This document shows, piece after piece, positions 7,528-15,794 of a DNA stretch of 64,000 bases. A program made the position numbers and the translations under genes. How positions within the stretch are numbered: position 1 is the first letter of the stretch; the number at the start of each line of letters is the position of its first letter. Source of the DNA: Actinomycetota bacterium (GTDB taxonomy: Bacteria > Actinomycetota > Acidimicrobiia > Acidimicrobiales > Ilumatobacteraceae); assembly GCA_016870775.1 (NCBI GenBank), contig VGAK01000005.1:1-64000 (forward strand). The letters run 5' to 3'. Below the pieces are notes generated by a model, which saw only the letters and a list, made by a program, of their open reading frames with translations, did no database searches and was not told the origin of the DNA.

Positions 7528-8865
7528 TTAGAGCGACCTCAGGTAGCGGTCGAGCTCGAAGGGCGTCACCTGTGTCTTGTACTGGCGCCACTCGTGGCGT
7601 TTGTTGCGCACGAACCACTCGAAGATGTGCTCGCCCAGGGTCTCCTGGACGAGCGGCGAGGACTCCATCAAGCGCAGCGCCTCGTTGAGCGACTGCGGCA
7701 ACTGGGTGATGCTCAACTTGTCGAGCATCGTGTCGTCCATCTCGAACAAGTTCGCGTCGGCCTCGGCCGGGAGCTCGTAGCCCTCGCGGATGCCCCTCAA
7801 TCCGGCTGCCAGGATCACGGAGAAGGCAAGGTACGGGTTGCACGCGGGATCGGGCGAGCGGTACTCGATGCGGGTGGCACTCGGGCTGCCGCGCTTGGGG
7901 ATCGGGACCCGGATCAGACCCGACCTGTTGTTGCGCGCCCACGAGACGTGCACCGGTGCCTCGAAGCCAGGCACGAGCCGCTTGTAGGAGTTCACGGTCT
8001 GGTTCGTGACAGCGGTGATCTCGGCGGCGTGGCGGAGGAGACCGGCCATGAACATCTTGGCGACCGGGCTGAGGTTGTACTGGTCGTCCTTGGCGAAGAA
8101 CGCATTCGCATCCCCCTCGAACAGCGACATGTGCAGGTGCATCCCCGAGCCCTGCACCCGCTCGAGGGGCTTGGGCATGAAGGTCGCGTGCACCCCGTGC
8201 ATCGCGGCGATCTCCTTCACGATCATGCGGAAGGTCATCACCGAGTCGGCCATGCTGAGCGCGTCGGTGTGGCGCAGGTCGATCTCCTGCTGGCTCGGTG
8301 CGTCCTCGTGGAACGAGTACTCCACGGGGATGCCCATCGTCTCGAGCGTGCGGATCGTCTCCTTGCGCAGCGACGACGACACGTCGGTGGTGGTGAGGTC
8401 GAAGAAACCACCCTGATCGAGGGGCACGGGCACACCGTCGGGGCCGGGCTTGGCGAAGTAGAAGTACTCGATGTCGGGTGCCACCAGGAACTCGAACCCC
8501 ATCGCACGGGCCGCATCGAGGTTGCGGCGCAGCACCTGGCGGGGGTCACCGTCGAAGACGGAGCCGTCGAGGTTGTGGATGTCGCAGAAGACGCGTGCCT
8601 CGGCCGTCTTCGAGTCGACCCACGGGAGCACCTCGAAGGTGTTTGGGTCCGGGCTCGCCAGGACGTCGGCCTCCTGGATGCGCGAATACCCGTCGATCGA
8701 GGAGCCGTCGAAGGACATGCCGTCCTCGAGCGCGTTCTCCAGTTCGGCTGGGCTGATGGCGAAGCTCTTCAGGGTCCCGAGCACGTCGGTGAACCAGAGC
8801 CGGATCAACCGGACTCCTCGTTCCTCGACTGTGCGGAGCACGTAGTCGCGCTGTTGGCTGAGCAT
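7528..8865 (-). CDS. glnA: type I glutamine synthetase, alpha-like
   Basis: ATP-dependent glutamine synthetase (445 aa), forming glutamine from glutamate and ammonia. Catalytic and metal-binding blocks are present: FDGSSIDGYSRIQEADV, PDIEYFYF, GSGMHLHMSLFEGD and RIEYRSPDPACNPYLAFS. In the region where adenylylated GSI-beta enzymes carry the regulatory Tyr (NLYDLPPEE) this one reads ANLFEMDD, so control by adenylylation is unlikely. The ATG at 8865 was chosen for its strong ribosome-binding site (GAGGAGGTG) rather than the upstream ATG at 8910. It is the first gene of a two-gene unit with the GlnR-like regulator. Confidence 0.93.
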   Translation of the reverse strand: MLSQQRDYVLRTVEERGVRLIRLWFTDVLGTLKSFAISPAELENALEDGMSFDGSSIDGYSRIQEADVLASPDPNTFEVLPWVDSKTAEARVFCDIHNLDGSVFDGDPRQVLRRNLDAARAMGFEFLVAPDIEYFYFAKPGPDGVPVPLDQGGFFDLTTTDVSSSLRKETIRTLETMGIPVEYSFHEDAPSQQEIDLRHTDALSMADSVMTFRMIVKEIAAMHGVHATFMPKPLERVQGSGMHLHMSLFEGDANAFFAKDDQYNLSPVAKMFMAGLLRHAAEITAVTNQTVNSYKRLVPGFEAPVHVSWARNNRSGLIRVPIPKRGSPSATRIEYRSPDPACNPYLAFSVILAAGLRGIREGYELPAEADANLFEMDDTMLDKLSITQLPQSLNEALRLMESSPLVQETLGEHIFEWFVRNKRHEWRQYKTQVTPFELDRYLRSL

Positions 8866-9012
8866 CTCGCCCACCTCCTCAGTCTGCCGTGGTGGCCCAC
8901 CGGTGACCACGGGGGTGTCCCGAGCCCACCGATCGGGGCCCAGAACACAGAAACGAGGGACGAGAGCCCCCGTTGCTGTGCCTGTTGTGTCGGTCCTGGT
9001 CCGTGGAGCGGA

Positions 9013-10026
9013 TCAGCCGCAGACCGTCTCGAGGATGAGACGGGTGACCGTGTACGGATCGCAGTTGGCGTTCGGACGGCGGTCCTCGGCGTAGCCGCGC
9101 TGGTCGCGGGCCACCTGCCAGGGGATTCGCACCGACGCACCACGGTTCGAGACGCCGTAGGAGAACTTGTTCCACGGGGCGGTCTCGTGCTTGCCGGTGA
9201 GGCGGCTCTGGATGTCGTGCCCGTAATTCTCCACGTGCTCGAGCACGCGCGTGCCCAGCTTCTCGCAGGCGTCGATGACCGCCTGGTAGTTCTCGCGCAT
9301 CGCGCGGGTGGAGAAATTGGTGTGCGCGCCGGCACCGTTCCAGTCCCCCTTCTCGGGCTTGGCATCGAAAGAGATCACCACGTCGTGGTCCTCGGCGACG
9401 CGGTGCAACAGCCAGCGCGCCACGTACATGTGGTCACTGACCGACAGCGCGTCGAGCGGGCCGATCTGGAACTCCCACTGTCCGGGCATCACTTCTGCGT
9501 TGGTGCCCGAGATGCGAAGTCCCGCGTCGATGCACGCCTGGGTGTGCGCCTCGATGATGTTGCGACCGACGACGCGTCCCGCGCCGACACCGCAGTAGTA
9601 CGGACCCTGGGGCTTCGGGTACCCACCGACGGGGAAGCCGTAGGGGGTTCCGTCGAGACGCAGCATCGTGTACTCCTGCTCGATGCCGTAGATCATCTCG
9701 GCGCTCTTGTACTTGGCGGCCAACTCGGCGCACTGGGCGCGGGTGTTGGACGGGTGCGGGCTCGCGTCCTTGGCGAGCAGGACCTCGCACATCACGAGCA
9801 CGTTCTTGCCGCCACGAATCGGGTCCGGGCAGTGGAAGACGGGCTTGAGGATGCAGTCGGAGGATTCCCCGGTCGCCTGCTCGGTCGAGGAGCCGTCGAA
9901 ACCCCACTCGTCCATCGGCATGTCCGAGATCGACCCGGCGAAGTCGGGGAGGACCTTGGTCTTGGAGCGGAGCAGCGGTGTGGGCTGGGTTCCGTCGATC
10001 CAGATGTATTCGGCCTGAATTGGCAT
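9013..10026 (-). CDS. glnII: type II (eukaryote-like) glutamine synthetase
   Basis: GSII-family glutamine synthetase (337 aa, usual family length about 330-370). Signature segments: WGFDGSSTEQATGESSD, YGIEQEYTMLR, GVGAGRVVGRNIIEAH, VMPGQWEFQIGP and GAGAHTNFSTRAMR. GSII enzymes often act when nitrogen is limiting. The ATG at 10026 follows GAGAGAAAGAG. A long reading frame upstream of this start is not coding. Four GTGAN-type direct repeats with 11-bp spacing lie 63-100 bp upstream and probably control it. Confidence 0.93.
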   Translation of the reverse strand: MPIQAEYIWIDGTQPTPLLRSKTKVLPDFAGSISDMPMDEWGFDGSSTEQATGESSDCILKPVFHCPDPIRGGKNVLVMCEVLLAKDASPHPSNTRAQCAELAAKYKSAEMIYGIEQEYTMLRLDGTPYGFPVGGYPKPQGPYYCGVGAGRVVGRNIIEAHTQACIDAGLRISGTNAEVMPGQWEFQIGPLDALSVSDHMYVARWLLHRVAEDHDVVISFDAKPEKGDWNGAGAHTNFSTRAMRENYQAVIDACEKLGTRVLEHVENYGHDIQSRLTGKHETAPWNKFSYGVSNRGASVRIPWQVARDQRGYAEDRRPNANCDPYTVTRLILETVCG

Positions 10027-10088
10027 GGATGCTCTTTCTCTCAGGGGAAGATCCCTCGATATGACAACCGTCATCATGGCGATCGGGA

Positions 10089-10126
10089 GTGACCCGGCGG
10101 TGCGAGAAATGTGAACGCTCTGTGAA
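10089..10126. promoter_or_regulatory. four direct repeats with 11-bp period, candidate GlnR-type operator
   Basis: GTGAC (10089), GTGCG (10100), GTGAA (10111) and GTGAA (10122) are each separated by exactly 6 nt. This is the architecture of actinobacterial GlnR boxes (two a/b pairs of 5-mers with 6-nt spacers) and of OmpR/PhoB-type binding in general. The site lies between the divergent glnII and nadE genes, and the GlnR-like regulator is encoded 2.6 kb away. The 5-mers fit the published gTnAc/GaAAc consensus only partly. Confidence 0.55.
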
Positions 10127-10188
10127 ACGGCGCACATGCCGACATGACCCTGCGCGGGGTGCCACCGGAGCCGGACCGGGCTTGTGGA

Positions 10189-10194
10189 TAGCCT
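10189..10194 (+). promoter_or_regulatory. -10 element TAGCCT for leaderless nadE
   Basis: TAGCCT is 8 nt before the GTG at 10203; it decides this start against longer in-frame options. Confidence 0.5.
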
Positions 10195-10202
10195 CGGAAA
10201 CT

Positions 10203-11876
10203 GTGGAGGACACCGCAGAGAACAGCGCACCGCGCCGGTCCCTCCGGGTCGGTCTGGCCCAGTGCAACCCCACCGTGGGCGACCTGCGTGGCAATCTCGC
10301 CCGCATCGGGCGGTACTACGAACGCGCCGTGGCCGAGGGCTGCGATGTCGTGGTCTTTCCCGAGTTGGTGGTGATGGGTTACCCGCCCGAGGACCTGCTG
10401 ATGAAGGCGGCCTTCGTCGCCGAGAACGAGGCGACACTCGCTGAGTTCGCGGCCGGAACCGGATCGTGCGCGGCGGTGGTCGGGTTCGTGTGCCACGAGG
10501 GTGGGCGCCTGCACAACGCGGCCGCGGTGTGTGCGGACGGCCGGATCGTGTCGGTGTACCGCAAGCAGTTGCTCCCCAACTACGCGGTCTTCGACGAGGA
10601 GCGCTACTTCGAGCCCGGACCCTCCGTCGGTGACGACGGAACGGTCGCCGGTCTCGCCACGATCGCAGGTGTCCGCACCGCGGTCTCGGTGTGCGAGGAC
10701 ATCTGGCACGACGAGGGTCCGGCCGCCGGTCAGGCCGCCGCCGGTGCACGTGTGCTGTTGAACCTGAACGGGTCGCCGTTCCACGACGGAAAGCACACCG
10801 AGCGCGAGGCCATGCTCGCGCGGCGCGCGCGACAGTGCGGCGCCGCGGTCGTCTATGTGAACCAAGTCGGAGGTCAGGACGAGTTGATCTTCGACGGCTC
10901 GAGTGTCGTGGTCGATCGTGACGGTCGGGTCGCCTGCAGGTTGGGCTCATTCGTGGAGGACTTCGCCGTTGTCACCGTGCACGACGACGGCACCGTGGAA
11001 CCGAGTCGTGTGGAGGACCATGGCGACGATCTCGATCGTCTGATGGGGGCACTCGTGCTCGGCACGCGCGACTATGTGCGCAAGAACGGCTTCACCGACG
11101 TCGTGATCGGGCTCTCGGGGGGCATCGATTCGACACTGGTGGCTGCGATCGCAGTCGAGGCCCTGGGCGCCGATCACGTGCACGGAGTCGCCATGCCGTC
11201 GCGGTACTCGAGCGACCACAGCCTCATCGACGCGGCCCGCCTCGCCGGGAACCTCGGCATCGACCACAGGGTGATCTCGATCGAACCTGCGTTCTCGGGG
11301 TACCTGGGCATGCTCGCCGAGTCGTTCACCGGTCGCGATCCCGATCTCGCAGAGGAGAACCTCCAGAGTCGCTGTCGCGGCACGACGTTGATGGCACTGT
11401 CGAACAAGTTCGGCTGGATGGTGCTCACCACCGGGAACAAGAGCGAGATGGCCGTGGGCTACTTCACCATCTACGGCGACTCGGCCGGCGGGTACGCGAT
11501 CATCAAGGATGTCTTCAAGACACGGGTGTTCGCACTCTGCCGCCACATCAACGCACGTGCGGGCCGCGAGATCGTCCCCGAGTCGGTGCTGGTCAAGCCG
11601 CCGTCGGCGGAACTGCGACCCGACCAGCGCGACGACCAGAGCCTGCCGGCCTACGAGGTGCTCGATCCGATCCTGCGCGAGTACGTCGACAACGACCGCA
11701 CCGTGCCCGAGATCGTCGCCCTCGGCCACGAGGCGGCAATCGTGTCGCGCATCGCGCGGCTTGTCGATCTGAACGAGTACAAGCGCCGCCAGTGCGCGCC
11801 GGGTCCCCGGGTCACCGAGAAGGCGTTCGGCAAGGATCGGCGCATGCCGATCACGAACGGCTACCGCAGTTGCTGA
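10203..11876 (+). CDS. nadE: glutamine-dependent NAD+ synthetase
   Basis: Bifunctional enzyme (557 aa) making NAD+ from deamido-NAD+, ATP and glutamine. The N-terminal nitrilase-type glutaminase domain (about residues 12-260) has the Glu in VVFPELVVMG, the Lys in YRKQLLPNYAVF and the Cys in VSVCEDIWHD. The C-terminal synthetase domain has the P-loop GLSGGIDSTLVAAI and TTGNKSEMAVGYFTIYGDSA. The reading frame is open to 10089, but the homology begins about residue 12 of the chosen GTG start and a -10-like element lies just upstream. The stop overlaps the converging transporter gene by 16 bp. Confidence 0.93.
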   Translation: MEDTAENSAPRRSLRVGLAQCNPTVGDLRGNLARIGRYYERAVAEGCDVVVFPELVVMGYPPEDLLMKAAFVAENEATLAEFAAGTGSCAAVVGFVCHEGGRLHNAAAVCADGRIVSVYRKQLLPNYAVFDEERYFEPGPSVGDDGTVAGLATIAGVRTAVSVCEDIWHDEGPAAGQAAAGARVLLNLNGSPFHDGKHTEREAMLARRARQCGAAVVYVNQVGGQDELIFDGSSVVVDRDGRVACRLGSFVEDFAVVTVHDDGTVEPSRVEDHGDDLDRLMGALVLGTRDYVRKNGFTDVVIGLSGGIDSTLVAAIAVEALGADHVHGVAMPSRYSSDHSLIDAARLAGNLGIDHRVISIEPAFSGYLGMLAESFTGRDPDLAEENLQSRCRGTTLMALSNKFGWMVLTTGNKSEMAVGYFTIYGDSAGGYAIIKDVFKTRVFALCRHINARAGREIVPESVLVKPPSAELRPDQRDDQSLPAYEVLDPILREYVDNDRTVPEIVALGHEAAIVSRIARLVDLNEYKRRQCAPGPRVTEKAFGKDRRMPITNGYRSC

Positions 11877-13039
11877 ACCGCCGAGGCCCGTCGGTACACC
11901 GTCACGAGTGCGAAGGCTGACGCGGCGAGCACAGCCGCCAGGACAGCCGGCGCGGCGGGGCCGCTGCGCTCGTACAACCATGGCGAGACGAAACTCAGGA
12001 CCGCACGCCCCGAGGTGCCCGCGCCCACCGCCATGCCGAGTCCTGCTCCACTGGCACCGGGTGTGATGTTTGCCGCCAACGGCAGGATGCTCACGACCGC
12101 GAACTCGAAACCCAGCATGTAGAGCACGAGCGCCACCACCGAGGGCGCCGGCACCGACCACGCGAGGGCCATCATCACGGCGGCCGCGACCATCAGCGCG
12201 GTACCGCGCCGCACGCTCGTCTCCTTGCCCCACAGATCCATCACGCGCGCCGATCCGATGCTCGCCCCCAGCTCCACGACGCCCAGGGCCACGATGACAC
12301 CCACGAGGATTCCGGCGGTCCATCCGAACTCGTCCTCGAACCACGGGCCGAACATGATTCCGACGCACTGGCTGGCACCGAGCAGGCAGAACATCGCCGC
12401 CACCACGAACCATCCCTCGCGCGGGATCCGCGCGCCCGCACCGGTCGCCGATGGGGCATGCGCCTCGCGGCGCGGCAGTCCTCGCACCACCGCCACGGTC
12501 GAGGCGGCCATCGCGGCCGCACCCACGCCGAGCCCGGTGCGCCACGACACGAGCGAGGTCACCAGTCCCATCGTGGAGACGCCGAGCAACAACCCGAGCG
12601 CCCAACTGGTCTCGATGACGCCCACCACCTCGCCCCGTCGCTCGTAGGGGACATGGTCGTTCACCCACACGATGAAGCCCGTGTCGAACACCACCTTCGA
12701 CGCGTTGAGCAGGAACACCGCCGCGGTGAACATCACGATGTGCGGGGATGCCGCCGCGACGGCGGCACCGAGCACGAGGAGGGACATCCCGAGCATCATC
12801 GCGGCGACACGGTTGGCACGGTCGATGCGACGGCCGATCACCGGCGAGAGGAGGCTGGCGAATTCGGCGATCATCAGCGCGGTTCCCACCTGGACCACGG
12901 TGACATCGAGACCTCGCGCGATGACGGCGACGAAGGGGGGCGAGTACCGGTACAGCGCATTCGAGATGAGCCGTGCCGTGACGAGCCGGTCGAAGTTCTG
13001 GCGCACCACCGCCGGATGGTCGGGGGCGATGAAACGCAC
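11861..13039 (-). CDS. MFS transporter
   Basis: Major facilitator superfamily protein (392 aa) with about twelve hydrophobic helices and a typical break near the middle (residues 190-205, LPRREAHAPSATGAGARIPR). After helix 2 the loop reads GRRIDRANRVAA, matching the MFS loop-2/3 motif. Substrate unknown; it may be an exporter. It starts with GTG 8 nt after the histidine phosphatase gene, so the two are probably cotranscribed. Confidence 0.85.
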   Translation of the reverse strand: MRFIAPDHPAVVRQNFDRLVTARLISNALYRYSPPFVAVIARGLDVTVVQVGTALMIAEFASLLSPVIGRRIDRANRVAAMMLGMSLLVLGAAVAAASPHIVMFTAAVFLLNASKVVFDTGFIVWVNDHVPYERRGEVVGVIETSWALGLLLGVSTMGLVTSLVSWRTGLGVGAAAMAASTVAVVRGLPRREAHAPSATGAGARIPREGWFVVAAMFCLLGASQCVGIMFGPWFEDEFGWTAGILVGVIVALGVVELGASIGSARVMDLWGKETSVRRGTALMVAAAVMMALAWSVPAPSVVALVLYMLGFEFAVVSILPLAANITPGASGAGLGMAVGAGTSGRAVLSFVSPWLYERSGPAAPAVLAAVLAASAFALVTVYRRASAVQQLR

Positions 13040-13047
13040 GAAGAGGT

Positions 13048-13650
13048 TCAGAGTTCCTCGCCGATCTCGCCGTGCTCGAACAACTCGACGATCTCGCCCA
13101 CGTCGATCCGCACCTCGTCGCCGCCATGGACGGTGAAGTGGCAGCCACCGAGGTTGGGAATCTTCCTGTCCGGCACACCCAGATGACGGCGCATCACGCG
13201 CATCACACCGCCGTGCGCCACACAGAGCACCTCCTCGCCGGGGAACGCGCGCGCGAGGTCACCGAGCGCACCCCTGACGCGCACGACGATGCTCGCGTCG
13301 GGCTCGAATCCGGGCGGTCGCCTGTGGCTGTCGAGATAGCCGGGCCACCGGGTCTCTATCTCCGCGGCGGTGAGGCCCTCCCACTCACCCACGTGCGTCT
13401 CGCGGAACCTGGGGTCGGCGGGGAGGGTCGAGATCCCGAGGGATCCCGCGATGATCTCGGCGGTCATCCGTGCACGTTCGAGGTCGCTCGAGGCGATGGC
13501 GGCGAACGACCCCAGTTTGTCGGCGGCGCGACGCGCCTGCTCGAGCCCCAGGTCGGTGAGGGCGATGTCGGCCTGTCCCTGCCAGCGCCGCGCCGCGTTC
13601 CACTCGCTCTGGCCGTGGCGCAGGACGAGCACGCGGGTCGCAGGAGTCAC
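13048..13650 (-). CDS. histidine phosphatase (phosphoglycerate mutase-like)
   Basis: Two-histidine phosphatase superfamily protein (200 aa). The RHG motif is in LVLRHGQSEWNAARRWQGQ, the second pair in DLERARMTAEII and FRETHVGEWEGL, and the second catalytic His in VLCVAHGGVMR. Probably a phosphatase on a small phosphoester rather than glycolytic mutase; substrate unknown. The GTG at 13650 was preferred over ATG 13653 because TAGAAT lies 6 nt upstream of it. Confidence 0.88.
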   Translation of the reverse strand: MTPATRVLVLRHGQSEWNAARRWQGQADIALTDLGLEQARRAADKLGSFAAIASSDLERARMTAEIIAGSLGISTLPADPRFRETHVGEWEGLTAAEIETRWPGYLDSHRRPPGFEPDASIVVRVRGALGDLARAFPGEEVLCVAHGGVMRVMRRHLGVPDRKIPNLGGCHFTVHGGDEVRIDVGEIVELFEHGEIGEEL

Positions 13651-13656
13651 CATTCG

Positions 13657-13662
13657 ATTCTA
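13657..13662 (-). promoter_or_regulatory. -10 element TAGAAT for the histidine phosphatase gene
   Basis: TAGAAT on the minus strand is 6 nt from the GTG at 13650. Confidence 0.5.
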
Positions 13663-13680
13663 CGGCGGCGCCGGTTGGCG

Positions 13681-14220
13681 TCAGCGTTGCTCGGTGATGC
13701 AGGCGAGGATGTCGGCGAAGATCTTGTCGGCGAGGTTGCGCATCTCGTCGTCGGTGCGGTCCTGGATGGGGTGCGAGCAGAAGACACGCTTCATGCCGGG
13801 GAACCCGAGCGAGGCCTGCTGTGCATCGGCACCGGAGACGAACTCATCGGAGGCCACGAACATCCCGGGCACGCCGCGCATCTCCAGATCTGCGATGTCG
13901 TGCACACTGCACGACGTGCAGCTGCCTCAATCAGCGAGCGCCTCGATGACGACGTTGCACGAGATGGAGATCTCATGGCGCAGGTCGACTGGTGCGGGCT
14001 TCGTAAAGGTGGGCTTCTTGAAGCGCATCACGGTGGCGCCGCGCTCCACCAGCAGTTCCTCGATGCGGTCGAGGAATTTGTCGCCGCGGGGCTTGGAGAT
14101 GTCGAGCAGGCCGACGGTGAGTCCCGCCACCGACCCCGGGCGCTGGAGCGGCGTGCGCGTCGAGGGCCGCGACTCGCCGGTGGGGTCGAGGATCGTGATG
14201 CCTTGGTTCGCCGGGCCCAT
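13681..14220 (-). CDS. UGSC-family selenoprotein with in-frame UGA (selenocysteine 98)
   Basis: A single 179-residue reading frame is interrupted by one TGA (13929-13927). Read as selenocysteine, it gives ALAD-Sec-GSCTSCSVHD, which is the defining Sec-Gly-Ser-Cys motif of UGSC (seleno)proteins. Sequence upstream (GPANQGITILDPTGES, VGLLDISKPRGDKFLDRIEE) and downstream (MRGVPGMFVASDEFVSGADA) is continuous in style and codon use. A stem-loop starts 11 nt after the UGA. tRNA-Sec and selA, selB and selD lie within 6 kb, so read-through is well supported. Start is ATG 14220 or GTG 14238. A standard gene caller would split it into two pieces. The gene ends at a second TGA, which must act as a stop. 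Family function is unknown, presumably a thiol/selenol redox enzyme. Confidence 0.9.
13897..13915 (-). promoter_or_regulatory. candidate SECIS stem-loop
   Basis: On the minus strand GTCGTGCA-GTG-TGCACGAC forms a perfect 8-bp hairpin with a 3-nt loop. It begins after 11 nt following the selenocysteine UGA, the spacing reported as critical for the upper stem-loop of bacterial SECIS elements. It lies in the coding sequence, as expected for bacteria, and should bind the C-terminal domain of SelB. Confidence 0.75.
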
Positions 14221-14300
14221 CGGCTCTGAGTATGTCACCCCCGCCGCCGCGCCGGTCCGATCGGGCGTGGGTCGCCGCGAGGCGCAACCCACGCCGGGGC

Positions 14301-15746
14301 TCAGGTGCCCACGGCCCTGGTCACCGGGTCCGATCCGATCGCGCCGTTCGCCCACCCGGCGATGATCGAGGAGAACAGGCCGGCACCCCCGCCGGCGAAG
14401 GCCACCAGCAGACCACCCGGCCGGAACTTCGGGAGCGACTCGACCGAGGCGAGATGGGCGGGGACTCCCTCGGCCATGCCGTGAGCACCCCGTGCCAGGT
14501 CGCGCCCGGGCGTGCCGAGCCGTGCATCGAGTGCGTCCACGAGTTGCTCGCGCGTCCAGCCCGCATCGGCGAGGATGCGCCCGTGGTCCGGGCTGACCAC
14601 CAGGATCGCATCGAATCCGATCACGAGCTTCGGATGGTGCACCGTGCGCAGGCACGCCGCATATGACGCGGCAAGCTCCTCGGGTGTTCGCGCGAGTTGA
14701 TCGACGACGCAGCGCGGTCCCTCGCCGGCGAACACCGTCACGGCGTTCCGACCCGGTTCGATCCCGCGCGCGACCGACAACGGTGGGAACGGGCTCGCGT
14801 CCTCGTCCTCGGCGAAACAGAACGAAAGTTTCCCCGGGTTGCCGTGCGTGGCGCGGTCGACCTCGCCCGGACGGCCACCCCCGACGTTGCGGATCGTCAG
14901 TTGCACCGCGCGACCGATCGAGGAGTTGGCCCGGTTCCCCTGACCGAAGGCGTTGATGCCCGAGTTCATGCCGATCGCCCTGGTTCCCGGTCCGTTGCAG
15001 ACGATCACCGGCCCGACCGGCATCGTCGTGGCGAGGACACCGTGCATGTTGAAGGTGTCGTTGCACACAGCCTCGAGCGCGGCGATCACCCATGGCAAGT
15101 GCTCGGGCAGACAACCAGCCATCACCGCGTTGATGGCGATCTTCTCGACGGTCATCTCGACCAGATCGGGAGGTGCGATCGCCACCACCTCCGAGGGTTC
15201 GCGCGTGGTCCCGGTGAGCATGCGCAGGACGCGCTCGCGGGTCGGTGGCACGACCGGCAGGCCGTCGGTCCAGCCGCGCGCGAAGAGCGCCTCGAACTCG
15301 TCCTCGGTCGCGGAGAGCTCCACGCGTCGCGACACGAGGACATCGCCCGTGAATCTCGCACGGAGGCCGTCGATGAGATCCGGGTCGACGCTCATCGAGC
15401 CGCACCCCGGTCGCGTCGGCGGGAGATCCGCGCCCAACGTGGCCATACCGGTGATCCCTCGCCACTCGTCACGCGACCATCCGATCGTGCGCTCGACCTC
15501 CGCGCCGTCGCGCACGGAGATGAGCGTGGGAACCGTCCCGATGTCGTGGTGCCACGAGACGGCGAGATCCGTGTCGTGCACGGCACCGAGTTCGACGCAG
15601 AAAGTCGGATCGTCCTGGACCCACACCGCGAGCGGTGCGCCGGTCGCGGCGATGGCCGAGAGCACCGGCTCGACCATCCTGCACGTCTCGCATTCGCGCT
15701 TGACGATCGCGACCAATCCGTCCGGGAGAACAGGCTGAGCGGTCAT
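14301..15746 (-). CDS. thioredoxin-like protein fused to a large UGSC-associated domain
   Basis: A 481-residue protein. Residues 1-95 look like a thioredoxin domain with a CETC active site (IVKRECETCRMVEPVL) and a GTVPTLISVRDG region for the cis-Pro loop. The remaining 380 residues are a domain I cannot name: FARGWTDGLPVVPPTRERVL, EKIAINAVMAGCLPEHLPWV, MPVGPVIVCNGPG and AFGQGNRANSSIGRAVQL are its most conserved-looking parts. It is 80 nt upstream of the UGSC selenoprotein gene on the same strand and probably in one transcript, so it may reduce, or act with, that protein. The ATG start has TAGCGT 6 nt upstream. Confidence 0.7.
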   Translation of the reverse strand: MTAQPVLPDGLVAIVKRECETCRMVEPVLSAIAATGAPLAVWVQDDPTFCVELGAVHDTDLAVSWHHDIGTVPTLISVRDGAEVERTIGWSRDEWRGITGMATLGADLPPTRPGCGSMSVDPDLIDGLRARFTGDVLVSRRVELSATEDEFEALFARGWTDGLPVVPPTRERVLRMLTGTTREPSEVVAIAPPDLVEMTVEKIAINAVMAGCLPEHLPWVIAALEAVCNDTFNMHGVLATTMPVGPVIVCNGPGTRAIGMNSGINAFGQGNRANSSIGRAVQLTIRNVGGGRPGEVDRATHGNPGKLSFCFAEDEDASPFPPLSVARGIEPGRNAVTVFAGEGPRCVVDQLARTPEELAASYAACLRTVHHPKLVIGFDAILVVSPDHGRILADAGWTREQLVDALDARLGTPGRDLARGAHGMAEGVPAHLASVESLPKFRPGGLLVAFAGGGAGLFSSIIAGWANGAIGSDPVTRAVGT

Positions 15747-15752
15747 GAACCG

Positions 15753-15758
15753 ACGCTA
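15753..15758 (-). promoter_or_regulatory. -10 element TAGCGT for the thioredoxin-UGSC unit
   Basis: TAGCGT on the minus strand is 6 nt before the ATG at 15746. It is divergent from, and 23 bp away from, the promoter of tRNA-Sec. Confidence 0.5.
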
Positions 15759-15781
15759 GTCGTGCCGTCCGTCGGCGCGAT

Positions 15782-15787
15782 TAGCCT
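15782..15787 (+). promoter_or_regulatory. -10 element TAGCCT for tRNA-Sec
   Basis: TAGCCT ends 7 nt before G1 of tRNA-Sec, so transcription should begin at or next to the mature 5' end, with no 5' leader. Confidence 0.55.
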
Positions 15788-15794
15788 CACGAAC

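Noticed and set aside
8866-9012. GlnR-type repeats upstream of glnA (GTGGC 8892, GTGAC 8903, GTGTC 8915)
   Set aside because: Only two of the three are 11 bp apart and the third is off by one, so the evidence is much weaker than at 10089-10126.
7129-10092. 987-codon ORF on the plus strand across the glutamine synthetase genes
   Set aside because: It is the antisense frame of glnA and glnII; its translation is rich in Arg, His, Asp and Val with no domain. High-GC genes often leave the opposite strand open.
13681-14220. Pseudogene split by a nonsense mutation
   Set aside because: The TGA gives the exact Sec-Gly-Ser-Cys motif, a hairpin follows at the right spacing and the Sec machinery is adjacent, so recoding explains it better.
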